Shown in pieces: positions 1-12,857 of a DNA stretch of 64,000 bases. Below the pieces are notes generated by a model. The model ran no database searches, was not told the DNA's origin, and saw only the letters and a program-made list of their open reading frames with translations. The stretch's first letter is position 1. Each line of letters opens with the position of its first letter. The position numbers and the translations under genes were made by a program. Origin of the DNA: Triops longicaudatus (taxonomy: Eukaryota; Arthropoda; Branchiopoda; Notostraca; Triopsidae); NCBI GenBank assembly GCA_022885665.1, contig JAGQDJ010000071.1, positions 308,931 to 372,930 of the forward strand. The letters are read 5' to 3'.

Positions 1-2
1 GG

Positions 3-3000
3 GAAATCAATTTCGCAGTCTCCGACGTTCGCGAAGGCAACTCGTACAAAGTCGAAATGACCTTCGACACGTCGTTCTCTAACAAAATCGCTTTGAGCGC
101 TGAGTGCGACCTCGTTTCAGCTGAGAAAACCGCCCGTGCCGGAGTTGAGTACGGTGACCAGAAATTCGAAGTCAACGTCTCTGGTTTCTTAAGCGGCTCC
201 AGCGGCAAATTGCGCACCACCTTGAACACTCCCTTCACCGGCTTGAAGAAACTGTCCTTGAACGGTAAACTGAGCCGTAACAATGTCGATTTCTCGGTCG
301 AGTACGCTCGTGGCAAGAAAGTTCAACTCCAAGGTAGCTACGTTTTCGAGCCCCAGAACAACAACTACGGCTTGGAAGCTACTGTCAACACTCCTTTCTT
401 TGAACCCGTGACCTTTAAAGCCAACACCCAGTTCGATGCTAATTCCGCCAAGGCTTTCGTGCAATGGTCTTCTGAGCAGTATTTGTCCGTCTCGGGCCTC
501 TTGAAGGACAACGAGTTCAGCGCTGCGTTGGAGTCTCCCTGCTCTTACATGAAAGCGGTCAAATTGTCCGGTAGCTTCGCCGACACCGCCTCCGAGAAGT
601 CCATCTCGGCCTCTGTCACCTACAACGACTACCAAGGCGCGTTCCAAGGCCGTTACTTGACTGGCAACAACCGCTTCGGCGTCTCTACCCAAGCCGAATA
701 CAACAGCAACGTTGTGTCCGGTGACCTTTACTTCCAAAACGCCGGAGACAAGCTTGAAAGCTACTTGAAGGTGAACACCCCCTTCGCTGCCTTCCCGAAC
801 TTGGGTCTGAACCTCGACTACCTCAACAAAGACGGCCAAGTGTACTCTAAAATCCAGATCCAAACTCCCTTTGAGCAATTGCCGTCATTGACCGTGGCTG
901 CTCAGGGTAATTACCAAGCTAGCAAACTTTTGGACGGTTCTTTGGAAGTCTCAGCCACTGAAACCCTCGCTGCTTTGAAAGTTGCCCTGAACCAGCCTTC
1001 CAGGAGCACTTATTCCGCCAACTTGAGCTACAACATCCCTGCTTTCAACGAGTTCTCCAACGCTGGTCTGACTGCCTTCTTCGAAATCCCCTCTGCTAAA
1101 GCCGTCAAGGCTGACGTAACTCTGAACTTGGGCTGGACTGACTACCAATTCCAAGGCTCGTACGTTCTCAAGAAGGACAGCTTCCGCTTGGAAGCTTCCT
1201 CCCCGACTTTCTCCCGTCCTTTGAATTTGGGCTTGTCCTACTCCAGCCAGGACCTCTCGCAAGTCGAAGCCGAAGCTTTCTTGTGGGACAACCGTGTCAC
1301 TTTACGCTACAGCAACGCTCAACAAAACCTCCAGCTCGAAACCACCACTGATCTGCCTGCCTTTGACCTCCAAGGCCTTTCCTTCAACACTCAAGTGTAC
1401 TACCGCTTCCCGCAGAGCTTGGACGCCACTGTTCTCTTGAGTTGCCCCCAGGGCGAGCACAAAGTCGTTTTCGGCTACAGCTTGACCAACCAAAAGTTGC
1501 AAGTCAAAGCTGACCTTTACACCAATCTTTTCGCCACCAAGCACTCCATCAACTTGAATGCTGGTTTGGCCCCCTTGGCCTTTGAGCTCCGCTACTCTGG
1601 CGAAGAAGAACACGTGTTGAGCTTCACTGTCCAAGACGGCGAGCGCTTCGCTTTGGAAGGAAAAATGACCTGCGGCTGGTTGCCCACCAAGAGCCGCACG
1701 GCTAGTTTCAGCCTTGTGACCGGCGATGCTGACGGCTACCTCGACCTCAAGTGGGGTGGCGAAACCCACCGCGTTGTTTACAACATCGGCAAAGTCTCGG
1801 GTTTCGATCTCTCTTTGGATGCCTTCTCCCCTTACTTGCAACAAGGCAACTTTGTTGTGAAGATCGCTTACCGCCCATCGGCCAAGGGTCAAGCCCAAGC
1901 CAGCTTGTCCGTTCAATACGGCGATGCCACTCACGCCTTCAGCGGAGAAGTGACTAACCAAGCTGATCGTTTTGCCCTCCAGGCTCAAGTGGAGACCCCG
2001 TTCTTGGCCCAGCCCATCAGTGTTGAGCTTGAGGCAACCAAAGGACTCCAATACGCCGCCAACGTTAAGTTGAACCTCTTTGGACAAACTCACCAATTGA
2101 GCGGTAACGCCCAGGTCACTGGTCCCTTCCAGGCTGAAGCTAAATTCGAATCGCCTTTGATCCAGTCTCGCGTCATGTCTTTCTCGGTCCAAACCCGTCT
2201 CCAATCCTTGAAGGACCTCCAATGGGAAATGAACTTCAACTGCGGTGAAAAGAACATCCGCTTTTTCATGAACGGCAGGTACAACGGCTGGAAAGACGTC
2301 GAGGGTTTCGTCACTTTGAACACCCCGTGCCAGACCTGGTCTATGCTCCGTCTCAACGGACACTTCAAGGTCAACGCTGGTTTGAACGCTGGTTTGGAGT
2401 TCCAAACCTCCAACCCCGCCTTCCCTCCTACTTCCTTGAGCATTAAATACGAACTGACCGACTCTTTGGACGTTTCCGTCACCGCCAAGACTCCCTTCCG
2501 TTACTACGACAACCTCGCGTTGCTGTTGAACGTTCCTCTGTCGGGTCGCGTCATCGAACCCCGTCTGACCCTTTCTTCGCCCAGCAGCCAACACTCCTTC
2601 AGTGCCAAATTCACCCAAACCGATGACCGCTTTGAGATCTTCGCCGAAGCCGATACCTTTGGTGGCAGAATGGGCGGTAACTTGATCATAAAGCTTGCCG
2701 ATGTCTTCCAAGCCCACTTGGAAGTCAACACTCCCTTCAGGGGTTACGAACGCTACGTCTGGGACATCAAGGGTCAAGCGCACATCAAGAACTGGGGTCA
2801 GTCGAACATCTTCTTGGACTGGAACGGCCAAAGTATCGAATTCGTCTCCAACGTCCGCGTGGAACCCCGTGCGTACGTCGCCACCTTTGAGTTGAACACC
2901 CCCTTCGCCTCGTACGACAAGTTTTCTCTGAACTTGCGTCTCGAAGGTACTGATCGCAAAACCATCCACGCCGAAATCGCTTACCCCGGTGCTCGCGTGG

Positions 3001-6000
3001 GAGTCGAGTTCGACTACGTCTTCAACAGCAAATCGGATTTCGTCGCCAAGGCCGCTGTCCACACGCCGTTCGAGAACTACGAATCCTTCACCGTGGAGCT
3101 GACCAACCAACTGGAAGCTGGCCGCAAATACTTGGGCAATGTCCAAGCTCGCTTTGCCAACTACGGCATCGCCGTGTCCTCTAACGCCATCTGGCGCGAA
3201 AACACTGCTGAAGCCTCCTTCGAGGCCAAGCTGAACCAATACGTGGCTAGTTTGAAGGCCAACGCTGAATTGACCGACCAACGCATCCTCACTGAAGTGA
3301 GTGTCAACACGCCCTTCGAAATCTTGCGTAACTTGGACGCTGCCGTGCGCTTCGAACGCCAAGGCGAGATTTACAACAACGGTTTGGGCTTGATCGTCAA
3401 CAACCAGAAGGTCGTCACGGTCTCCGTCACCCGACAAGACGCCACTACCACCGTCGAGGTCTTCAACCCCATCCGGCCCGTTTCTGTGTCCTTCGCTGTT
3501 GAAAACAACTCCGATTTGATCAACTTGCAAGGCTTCATGTGCTGGGACCTGAACCGCAAGAGTGAGTCGACCTTAGGCACCCATTTCACCCTCAAACGCT
3601 TGACTTACGGCCAACAAGTGAGCTGCAAAGCCACTTTGGCTGAATACACCGCTGTGATGGACTACGTCCTCGAAGCTACTTCCAGCAAGCTCGACCACTC
3701 GATCCAACTCTCGTGGGCCGAGGGCAAGAGCGCGGGCTACAAGATCGCTTTGGAAGACGCTTCCACCCATCGTCGCACCCAGTTGGACGCTGTGATCCGG
3801 GTGGACCTGCCTGTCCGTTCTTTCGAAGTCGAATCGCACCACATCGTTGCCAACAGCGAATCCTCCACCTGCTTGGAACTCAAGTGGGACGCTGCCCGTG
3901 ACCGCACCAAACGCGTGGGTGCTCGCATCGAAACTAGCGATTTGAGCTCGTGGAACATCCAGTCTCGCAAAGCCAGCCTGGTCTTGGTCCACTCTGCCTT
4001 GTTGCAAGACGTTGTTCTCAGCGGCCAGTACGCCAAAGGCACCGGCAACGACCTCTTCAACGGCAAAGTCGAGCTGACCTACTCGCCCTTGGAAAGCCAC
4101 AAGTTTGTCGTCCTCACCAACGTGAAGGATCTCTCTTCCAGCAGCCGTCAACAATACGACGTCAACTGGGCTGTTCAGCACCCCGCTTCCAACACCGACC
4201 TTCGTTTGACCACTGGTCTGAACGCCAAATCCGACGAAACTGCCGGCAACTTGCGGGTCGATTACCAAGATCGTTTCGGCAACTCGCGCTTCTTGCAACT
4301 CCAAAGCAAAATCGCCCAGCTCAAGAACCAGATCGAGATGGAGCTCCGTACCACCGAGAACGCCTTGGCCTGGACCGGTTCTTTGCTCCAAGAAGGCGGA
4401 GCTTACAAGCTCTACAGCCGCACCGCCATCAACGACCAAGAACCCTTCCAATTTAACGGTGAATTGAACACTGAGCAACCTGCTGGCAAGATCGATGTCG
4501 ACTACGCCACTGGCAAGAAATGGAGCGTTTACGCCGGGCTCCCCAGCGACAAGGAAATTATGGTGAAGTCCAACCGAGACATGTTCGGCAAAACCGTCAC
4601 TGACGCCTTCTTCTCCCTGAAACTCAACACCACCAAACTGTTGAGCAAACGCCTCTACTGGCGTGCGGAATCCGCCCCTGAAATCAAGGCCATCTTCCTC
4701 AACCACGCGACCGACTTGCTCGCTGTTGTTCAGAACCTCGTCGGCTCCGACTGGCTCAACGCCTTGTCCCAAGAATTGACCAGCCGCCAGGTGGCCATTA
4801 CGCCCATCTTCACCGAGACTCAGCTCCGCGTCTCTGAGTTCATGGCCCAGGAGTGGACCGCCCTGAGCTCCGATTTCGCCGATTTGGTCGCTTACGGAAA
4901 GAAAGTGTACCGCAACGACGAATTCTACGTTCGCACCGTGGCCCAACTAGGCTTCCAAATGTACGACGCCATCTCTCCCAAGTTGGCCGCAGCGTTCCGT
5001 CAATTCTTACCCGCCGTCCGTTACGTTAGCAAGACCTCCACCGCCATCTACCGCTCGCTTAAAGCCAACTACAACAGCGTGGCGCAGACCCTCACTCAAA
5101 CTTACGTCCAAATTCAAGCTTCCGTCGACAAAGTTGGAGCTCAAATGGCCGAAGCTTACCAAGCCTACGCTACTCAGTTCAACGCCAGGTACGGCGACAT
5201 TCTAGCCCTCTTTGGCGACTACTATGGCCGTTTCACTGCCGCGTTTGACACTTACATCGGTCGCTTGGAAGAAACTGTCATGGCCACCGTGGAAGACTTC
5301 CGTAGCCAGGCTGTTCAGTTCGTCAGCCGTTACACTGCCAACTGGCAAGTCTACGCCCAAAAGGTTCAGCAATTCGTTCAATACGTCCAGGACAAGTACA
5401 ACAACGCTCAACAGCTTGCACAAGAAATGAACACCCGTCTTCGCCAATACTTGCTCACTTTCGAGCCTGTGCGCGGTTTGGTTCAACTTTACCAGCGATA
5501 CGCTTCCTGGTTGGAGGAATTCCACTTCCAAGACTACATTGAACAATTCAAGACCTGGTCGAACCAATTCGCCTCTGCTAACCTTCAGAAACTCCAGGCC
5601 ATGACTGTCCAATACAAGCCCTACGTCGACGCCGTTCTGAGCGCTATCGAAGGCCAGTACCAAGAACTCCAACAACTGCCCATCGTTGCCTTCGCTTCTA
5701 ACGTTGCTTCGCGCATGTACGTTCAAGTCTCTGAGCTGAGCAAGTACGTGCAAATGGAAACCCAGGTCCGCGAAGTCCTCCGTGAAGCTTTGCAGTACAT
5801 CGACGCTATTTGCATGCAACTCTCCCAAGACTTGCAAGGCTCTTTCGACATCGATCTCCGCCGAGTTTTCTTGTACGAGCCTCAAAACGGCCGCATTGAG
5901 TACACCCAGTACTTACCCGTCGAGTGGACCAGCTTCAAGACCTTGCCTCAGTTCGGTGACCTGCCTTTCGTCCAGAAATCCGCCGCCGCCAAACAAAAGC

Positions 6001-8432
6001 TCTTCGACAACTTCGACATCACTCCCCATTACTACAAGCTCATGGACGTGATGACCGCCTACCAGCCTCAGATGCAACTCAGCAGCTTGTTGCCCCCTTT
6101 CGGCAGCCACGCCTTCTTGGCCGGTACCCAGCATTACATGACCTTTGACCAGAAGTACTACGAATTCGCCGGCGAATGCAGCTACCTCTTGGTCAGCGAC
6201 TTTGTGAGCAACAACTTCTCCGTGGTGGTCAACTACGAAGGCCAGAACGGCCAAGTCACCAAGAAATCGTTGACCGTTTTGGTCGACGGCCGCCAGATGG
6301 ACATTGACGCCACCTATCGCGTGTCTTTGAATAACAAGAAGGTGGAGCTACCCTTCCGCTTCGGCCAAACCACCGTTGTCCGCCACGGCCACCATATCGT
6401 GCTGAACCACCGCAACGGCGGCCACGTGATCGACTGCAACCTTTACCGCGACATTTGCACGGTGCAAATCTCCGGCTGGACTTTCGGCAAAACGGGCGGT
6501 CTTTTTGGCGTTTACAACAACGAAGCCGCTGACGACTTTTTGACCCCTACCCGCCAACTGCGGGCCGACACCGAAGTCGACAGCTTCGCTAACAGCTGGA
6601 AAGTAGGCACTTCTCGCTGCAGGGTCAAGAACTACGCCGTGGACACCCAGTTCCCTAGCCCGAAGAACGAACGCGTTTGCCAAGAGCTTTTCGCTGACGA
6701 CACTTCCGTGCTCCGCCCTTGCTTCAACATCATTGACGCCACGCCCTACATCCGTATGTGCACCAACGACCTCACCACGCTCGAAAACAGTCCCAAGAAA
6801 GACCTGGGAGTGTGCACCGCCGCCTCTGCTTACGTCAGCGAATGTCGTCTAGCCGGAGTCGACGTTTGGATGCCACCAAAATGCGGTGAGTCCTTACTCG
6901 GAGTGTTTTACTCTTTTTGTTTCGTGCGAGTACTAAGAAAAAAGAGTTCGTAAGAAAATAATAATTCCCTTTGGTTTCATATTCTAAACTAAAAGATAAT
7001 GCAACAAATACTTGAATAAATACTCTAAAATAATAGATACAGTAAATAAATAAAGAAAAGAACTTGATGATTTTTCTTTATCAAAAATACTTGCAGTCCG
7101 TTGCGAATTGGAAGACGGCAAAGTGATGCAAGCTGGCGAACTTAAAACTTTCAAGAACGACGCGCCTCGCTCGGCTGACGTTGTTTTCCTCGTGGACCAA
7201 AAGAGCTGCTTGAAGGACGTGCGTTTGGCCAACTTGCCCGCTGATATGGATGCTGCGCTCCGTGAACGCGGAATTAGCAACAACCGATTCGCTGTAGTGG
7301 GCTTTGGTGGCAAAGGCATCTTCCAAGATCCACACATCCGCACCACCGAGAACCAGCTCTTCAACAACAAACAAACCATCGCTAAAGCCTTTGACACGTA
7401 ATTCTGACTATATTTTCGGCACAGCACGAATTTGGAAGCTCATTATTATGTTTTCTTCTTACAGTATGCAATTCAACGGCGTGGAGAAATCCGACGTGTT
7501 CGCTGCTTTGCGTTACGCTGCCAAATTGCCCTTCCGTGCCGGAGTTTCCAAGCAAGTGATCCTCTTGACTTGCGATTCCGACTGCAGCGCTGACAACTAC
7601 GCTGATGCTTTGACTCTGCTCTTGGAACACGACATTAGTTTGCATCTTCTGCAACCTCGTCAGTTCCAATTCCGCAGCAAGACCAACGAAGAAAGCAAAG
7701 TAATTGTTACCACTATTCATTGAGGAAAAAATATTTAGTCGTTGCAATTTTACAAAAGGAGATTTACTTGGTGTTTAACTCAGTTAACGAATACTAATTG
7801 CATATGTTTTTCGCGTCTAGTACGTTTTTGGAGTCGATCTTGACAGCGTGTACACTGCCCGCGATGTGCGCAAGATGGTTGGTGACAAAGACCTCCGTCG
7901 CCAATTGGTCCTCCCCAAGGATTTCTGCACTCCTTTGGCTTTGGAAACCAACGGCACCTTGTTCGACCTTAAACAGATGGCTGGAGAAAAGAGCCTTCAG
8001 GTCAAGAAATTCGTCGACGTCTTCGTTCGCCGTGTAGCTTTGGCTGCCGAGCCCAGCGACTGCCAACGATGCGATTGTTTGGCGGACAAAGATGGCGTTG
8101 GTTACTTGCAATGCCAGCGTTGCATTTCCCCATCCATCGAGAAGTTCATCAAGGTAAAGATCGAGTCAATGTTCCTGTTAAAAACAGTACAGAGAAGTGA
8201 TCATGACGAACATAGAAAATAGTTACATAATTCAAGAGTCGTCGATCCAAGAATTTGGAAGGGGAGATGCTAATTTCTGGCAATATTTTTCTTGCAGGAC
8301 TGGGAGAAATTAGCGTACGAAAGTGAGAACATGTTCGGCGTCAACGAAGTGCCAGTCAACGAGATTCGTACCGAGAACCCGGTGCCTGGTGCCCCAGTCA
8401 AAGCCAGCAAGAAGTCCAATAAACGCAACTGA
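3..8432 (+). CDS. apolpp: Apolipophorin (large lipid transfer protein), 5' truncated by the window edge
   Basis: Five coding exons: 3-6885, 7097-7397, 7465-7699, 7821-8153 and 8298-8432, about 2628 residues, with the start codon and the N-terminal lipid-binding (LPD_N) part off the left edge. Apolipophorin is the non-exchangeable scaffold of haemolymph lipoprotein. The first exon holds many beta-strand repeats with an (L/V)NTPF signature, for example near 220, 385, 775, 2730, 2895 and 3300. These fit the amphipathic beta region of apoB-like proteins. A Gln/Tyr-rich helical stretch lies near 4700-5850. A von Willebrand D domain spans about 6100-6640, with HYMTFDQKYYEF and TFGKTGGLFGVYNN. The last exons encode a von Willebrand A-like fold (VVFLVDQ, RFAVVGFGG, QVILLTCDSDC) without a clear DxSxS metal site, then a Cys-rich CQRCDC...CQRC end. 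Codon use is strongly C-ending, as in highly expressed genes. Large antisense reading frames here are shadows. Confidence 0.93.
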
Positions 8433-8620
8433 ATACTCCAAAACACAATTAGCCAATGCAAAGCACCCGTGTAAATTACTCGATTGACATGTTTAAGGAC
8501 CCCGGAAGCCGACCAAGATCCTTTCAACTTTTACTGATTTTTTTTTTTTTATCTGAACCTGTGTAGTTTGTTTTCCCCAATGCATCTGTTCGATTTTAAA
8601 CTTAGGGAGCCTTTCACCTT

Positions 8621-8626
8621 ATTAAA
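8621..8626 (+). promoter_or_regulatory. Candidate polyadenylation signal (ATTAAA) of the apolipophorin gene
   Basis: ATTAAA lies about 190 bases after the apolipophorin stop codon, on the same strand. It is the first good signal variant seen downstream; no better AATAAA occurs before it. Confidence 0.4.
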
Positions 8627-8906
8627 CTTGGGACCATACTTATACATATATGCTCAAACCGCAACCCAGCCTTGTACACCAAACCCTTATAGCAAACCAG
8701 TGAAGTTATGTTTTGTACCTTGGGATCCATATTACAGATTTGCCCTAGAACTAAACAAAAGGAGTTCATTTTCTATTAGTTTACTAGAGAATTCTCTCAC
8801 TTATAATATTGTTATCTGCTTTGGTGTTTGAGACGTAAAACTTTCAGGTCAAACTTTCAGACAGTAATCTAAGACAGTGGCTTTTGTAATTCATGTCACT
8901 CGTGGA

Positions 8907-9020
8907 CAGGGGCGAAATTATTTTCTTGTGAGCAAGTAAGCTCAGTGGCAGCATCAAGAAAAAGTTGCCCCGAAAGAAACACACGTGACCCCCCGAAAAA
9001 AATTCCTGGCTGCGCCCCTG
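8907..9020. mobile_element. Possible remnant of a hAT-like non-autonomous element
   Basis: The segment starts with CAGGGGCG and ends with the reverse complement of CAGGGGCGCAGCCAGGA. The latter is nearly the same terminal sequence as the well-bounded element at 40242-40479. No matching 8-base target duplication is seen at the two ends, so the left boundary may be coincidence and only the right end related. Confidence 0.35.
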
Positions 9021-9577
9021 CTTTCTTTAAATATCACAGCCCGGCCTAACGACACGAGAAAAATTACACACAAGATTCCATGTTGCTTACAATTACATAA
9101 AAGGCCTAAATTACAAAAAAGATTCCTTCGAAATTTTAAAGCTCTGATCCTTAAGTCTGAAACAAAATTGTGGAAAAAAGATTAGAATAAAGTATAGAAC
9201 TACAGACTGTCTCTCAATAATGACATACTTTCAATCGGCACAAACTGTATTAAAAGTGCATATCCAATCTCTTTTCAATGAAAAATACTCGCTTCTTTTA
9301 GGATTCCAATCAATCCGCACAGTTATAATGCTAGAATAACAACTCAGTTCCTCGCAAAACCCTTCTGCAATTACGTGTGAATGCTTCTTTTTCCTTCACA
9401 AGCATCTTCGAATACAAAACGCAATATCTATCGCAAAAAATACGCAACAAGAAAGCTTTTCTTCAATTCTGACCATTTTTCTACGCTTCGCGATGATATC
9501 GAGCCATCTTTTCTTTGAACCACAATAAATTGTCAAATGCCCCAAAAGAAAAAAACAATCACGAAAAAGGTGTTGAA

Positions 9578-12500
9578 TTAATGCCGTTGTGAAGAGCTTC
9601 CCGCTTCTGGTTCTTTCTCTTCGCCTTCCAAATCTCCAGAATTCACTAGAAAAACAAAGAGAACATCAACTTTTTTATACATTTATATGAAAATAAATTC
9701 TACAATAAATTTTAAATTAAATCCTATATTACGTTTCCAAAATAATTTCCACTAAAACTTTTCAAAACACAATCTGACAACCTAAATAAAAAAAAAAAAT
9801 AAGTAAAAAAAAAAAAAAACTCACATGAAGGTTCCCGGACTAAACGCAACAATTCTTCTTGTGACAAGTGTTTGGTTGCTCGTTTAAAATTTTCTACATG
9901 TGTCGCAAAAGAGTCCCAAAAGCTTTGGCCGTCAAAGGTCGTGAAGAGCAAGGAAAATTTCTGGAAAACCATCTCGGCTTTTTGTCGGATCACTTCTGCG
10001 TGCTTTCGGATCACTTTCTGCAATTTGAACATACCAGAAACATTCGTTATTTTTTTAATTATTTTCTAATGGAAAACAAACCTGTTCTTCGGTTAAATCT
10101 CCCGAAACCTTGGGCCCAACGTATCTTTTCAGCTACAAAAAAGAAACACGCTCATTAGTTAAGAATTCTTAGTAATCTTCAATAATTTGCAATAAACTTC
10201 TTCAATAAGGCTAACCACACGTTACTCCGCAATACATAATGCTAATTTTCGACACAAAAGACGCAAAAAGTGCTCAAACCTTCCGAATGGTGTCCATGAT
10301 ATAAGGATACTTTTTCAACATCAAGGAGGCCACGCTTAGATTGTACATTTCGTCCAAGTACTCGATGGCAGCTTCGCAATGGGGATGGTCCACTACGAGT
10401 GCTTCTTTGAGTTTGATATCAAGTTGCAATAGCCGGCCTTCTACTCTCAACCACCTGCAAAGATCATCCAACACAAACATTAGTTACAATTTCAGACATT
10501 CCTCACTAACTCCGTCAATGGTGAGAAAAATCTTTACTTATACTCTGTTTTCTTTTTCTCAATCAATAACTGCTTCTTTTTATCCATTCGCGCGTACTTG
10601 ACTTTGGTTTCCACTTGACCCTTGACTGCCAGCACGCTCTCGCTCAGTGAATCATCCGCATCGTCGTTCAACAATGCTTTCGCACTCGCCGGATCCCACT
10701 GCAACTTGACTTTCTCCTTCTGTAAAACCAAAACATCATACAAAATTATTATTTTCCCCATTTAAATGCGTAAATTCTAGCAAAACTCAAGAAACATGAA
10801 TTCGAAACATACAAGTAAAATTTTGAAAGTAAAACTTGAAAACCCAAAAGTCCCAAAAAATTCATTAAAAAATTTCGAAAGAAAGATGATAGACAAAACA
10901 ATCTAAACACTGAATAAGTAATTTCCACTAAAATTAGAATAGATTAACAAAGCCTGATTAAAAACAGCATTGGAAACGAAGAGAAAGGGGAATTATACCT
11001 TCACCTCTTCCGTTTCAGGTAAGCTTTCTTCCTTGAGTTTCACCTTTTTGGCCGGGTTGGCGCTTTCTGCACCCTCTGCGTCACTTTTCTCCTTCGCTTT
11101 ACTTTTCTTCGTTGACTGGGGCGTTTTACCCTCTTTGCTACTTTTACCAGTCTTCTTGGCGCTTTTGGGAGTGGCTTCTTCTATTCGACTCCCGTCAGCC
11201 CCAGAACTGCCTCTCTCAGCGCTCGTTGTCTCTTCGTTGGGCTGATTCTCTTTAGCAGCATCATTAGCCGGTTTGCACTCTCCCAGACTTGTTTCTTTCT
11301 CTTTGGCCACTTTGGGCGTGACTAATTTGCGTTTTTTAGGCACCGTGGCGCTGCTCTGAGATTCCGAGTGACTGCGGTCTGGTGACAAAGGCAAGTCTTC
11401 GCCGTCGTCCGCGAACCGTTTCGGTTTGATTTTGCGCCCACTGCGACTCACTCGCTCGCCCGGCTCCGAGGAGTCGGCTGCCAGCCGATTGGCTGCTTGG
11501 GGCGTGGCTAAGGCGGTTTGTTCCGTGCCATCGCTTTGTGGCTCGTTTTCGGGGGCTTTTGAAGGCGGAGGAAGAGGAGCTTCGTGATCGCGCGTTTCAT
11601 TCTCTGATGGCGCAACGCTTTTCGGAGAAACAGGTACAGGAACAGCTCCCTCTTCTGTTGAAGGAAGCGAAGTGGGCGGAGTTGGAACTTCTTTGGACTC
11701 TTGCGAGGGTAGGGTCTTCGGAATGGCCTTGGCAGGGGCTTTTTTCTTCTTTGGCGCCGGTTCTTTAGCCTTTTCCTATATTCATACGAAACTTTATAAA
11801 AGTTTTGTTTTAAAATAATTTTAATAAATTACTTTAAAAATACGTGATAAGTTGAATATTCATTTATTATAAGTATTATATTATAGATTATAATACTTCA
11901 AAATAATAAAAAATAATGTACTAAAATAAATTATATCGTAATTATTGTGGTTGCTAACCGTAGTGGGTGCTGAAACCTCTGTTTGTGACTTGGATTCCTC
12001 AGCTGACTTGTTTGTCAAATCTGCTTTGGTCTCTTGGGAGTCTCTCCGGTCAGGAATGCTGCTAGGTAGCTGTTTAGGTTCGTTCGCACTAGCTAAACTG
12101 GCGTTGAGCTCTGATGCCTCAACGTTTTCTGTCTGAAGAGGTTCCTTATGCATTAAAAATGTGTAAGTTGGCCTCTTATTCAAGAAAAAAGGCATTTTTT
12201 ATTAAATGTCCTTTTTTTTACTTCTATTTGTTCTGTATCTGTAGAGTCTTCGACTTGGAGACCAATATCAGGGTTTTCCACAATTTCCAACAAAGCTTGA
12301 TTAAATCCTTTCAACTTCCTGGGGTTTCCATATTTGCCCAAATTTTCTTCATATCGAAATACTTCATCGCTCTTACAAGTGCCACTGTAAATAAACAAAA
12401 CAAGTGAAATAGGATTTAAAAATACGCAGTTACAATTGCGTAAAAAGAAGCCAATGAAAAAATCATGTCGGCCTTTAACATTTTAGTGCTTCTCTGTAGC

Positions 12501-12857
12501 CTGTGTTTCTGACCACAGGAAGCTTAATGTGCCAAAAATGGCCCAGAAGCTTTAATATAAGACTTGTCTGATCTTTACAAGTAAACTTAACTTGCAAAGG
12601 AGTCTGAACGTCTTTTTACTTTTACAAGGAAATTTAGCTAGATTTGCTTACGTTTCGTAAGTTCCGTAGAAAAAGACGCGGTACCGGCTTCCTTTAGAAA
12701 GAACCTCGTCCACCTGTTGGGTAAAACGATTGGTAAGTTAATTACAAATGTCAGTTAATTCGGATAAATTGTTTGGCTTTACCCGAGCAGGCCAAGGCGG
12801 GTAACCTCGAACTTTGGCAAACACTTTTTCGCCAACAGTAAATTCACTCGTGGCCAT
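9578..12857 (-). CDS. LEDGF/Jasper-like PWWP and integrase-binding-domain protein (copy A)
   Basis: Ten coding exons on the minus strand: 12857-12783, 12713-12652, 12384-12222, 12144-11959, 11775-10999, 10719-10538, 10454-10280, 10132-10082, 10017-9825 and 9645-9578, encoding 643 residues. The N-terminus is a PWWP domain (GEKVFAKVRGYPPWPAR, then VFFYGTYET and KGFNQALLEI). In this family it reads methylated H3K36 on nucleosomes. The middle is Lys/Ser/Pro/Glu-rich, probably disordered, with a basic SRSGRKIKPKRF patch. Residues about 480-580 match the integrase-binding domain of LEDGF/p75 and HDGFL2, which docks transcription and elongation partners. Asp504 aligns with the family's key partner-binding aspartate. 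Likely nuclear. The fourth exon could start at 12144 or 12132; both keep frame. A diverged tandem copy lies just upstream. Confidence 0.88.

Larger units (their letters stand above)
8433..9577. other. Intergenic stretch between apolipophorin and the LEDGF-like gene A
   Basis: Holds the 3' untranslated regions of two convergent genes and a possible small transposon remnant at 8907-9020. No other coding region is recognised; the short reading frames here have no recognisable domain. Confidence 0.6.

Noticed and set aside
1302..3530. 742-codon open frame antisense to the apolipophorin exon, plus several other long antisense frames there
   Set aside because: They arise because the C-ending codon bias of the sense gene leaves few stops on the other strand. 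Their translations are low in signal and have no domain, while the sense frame is clearly apolipophorin.
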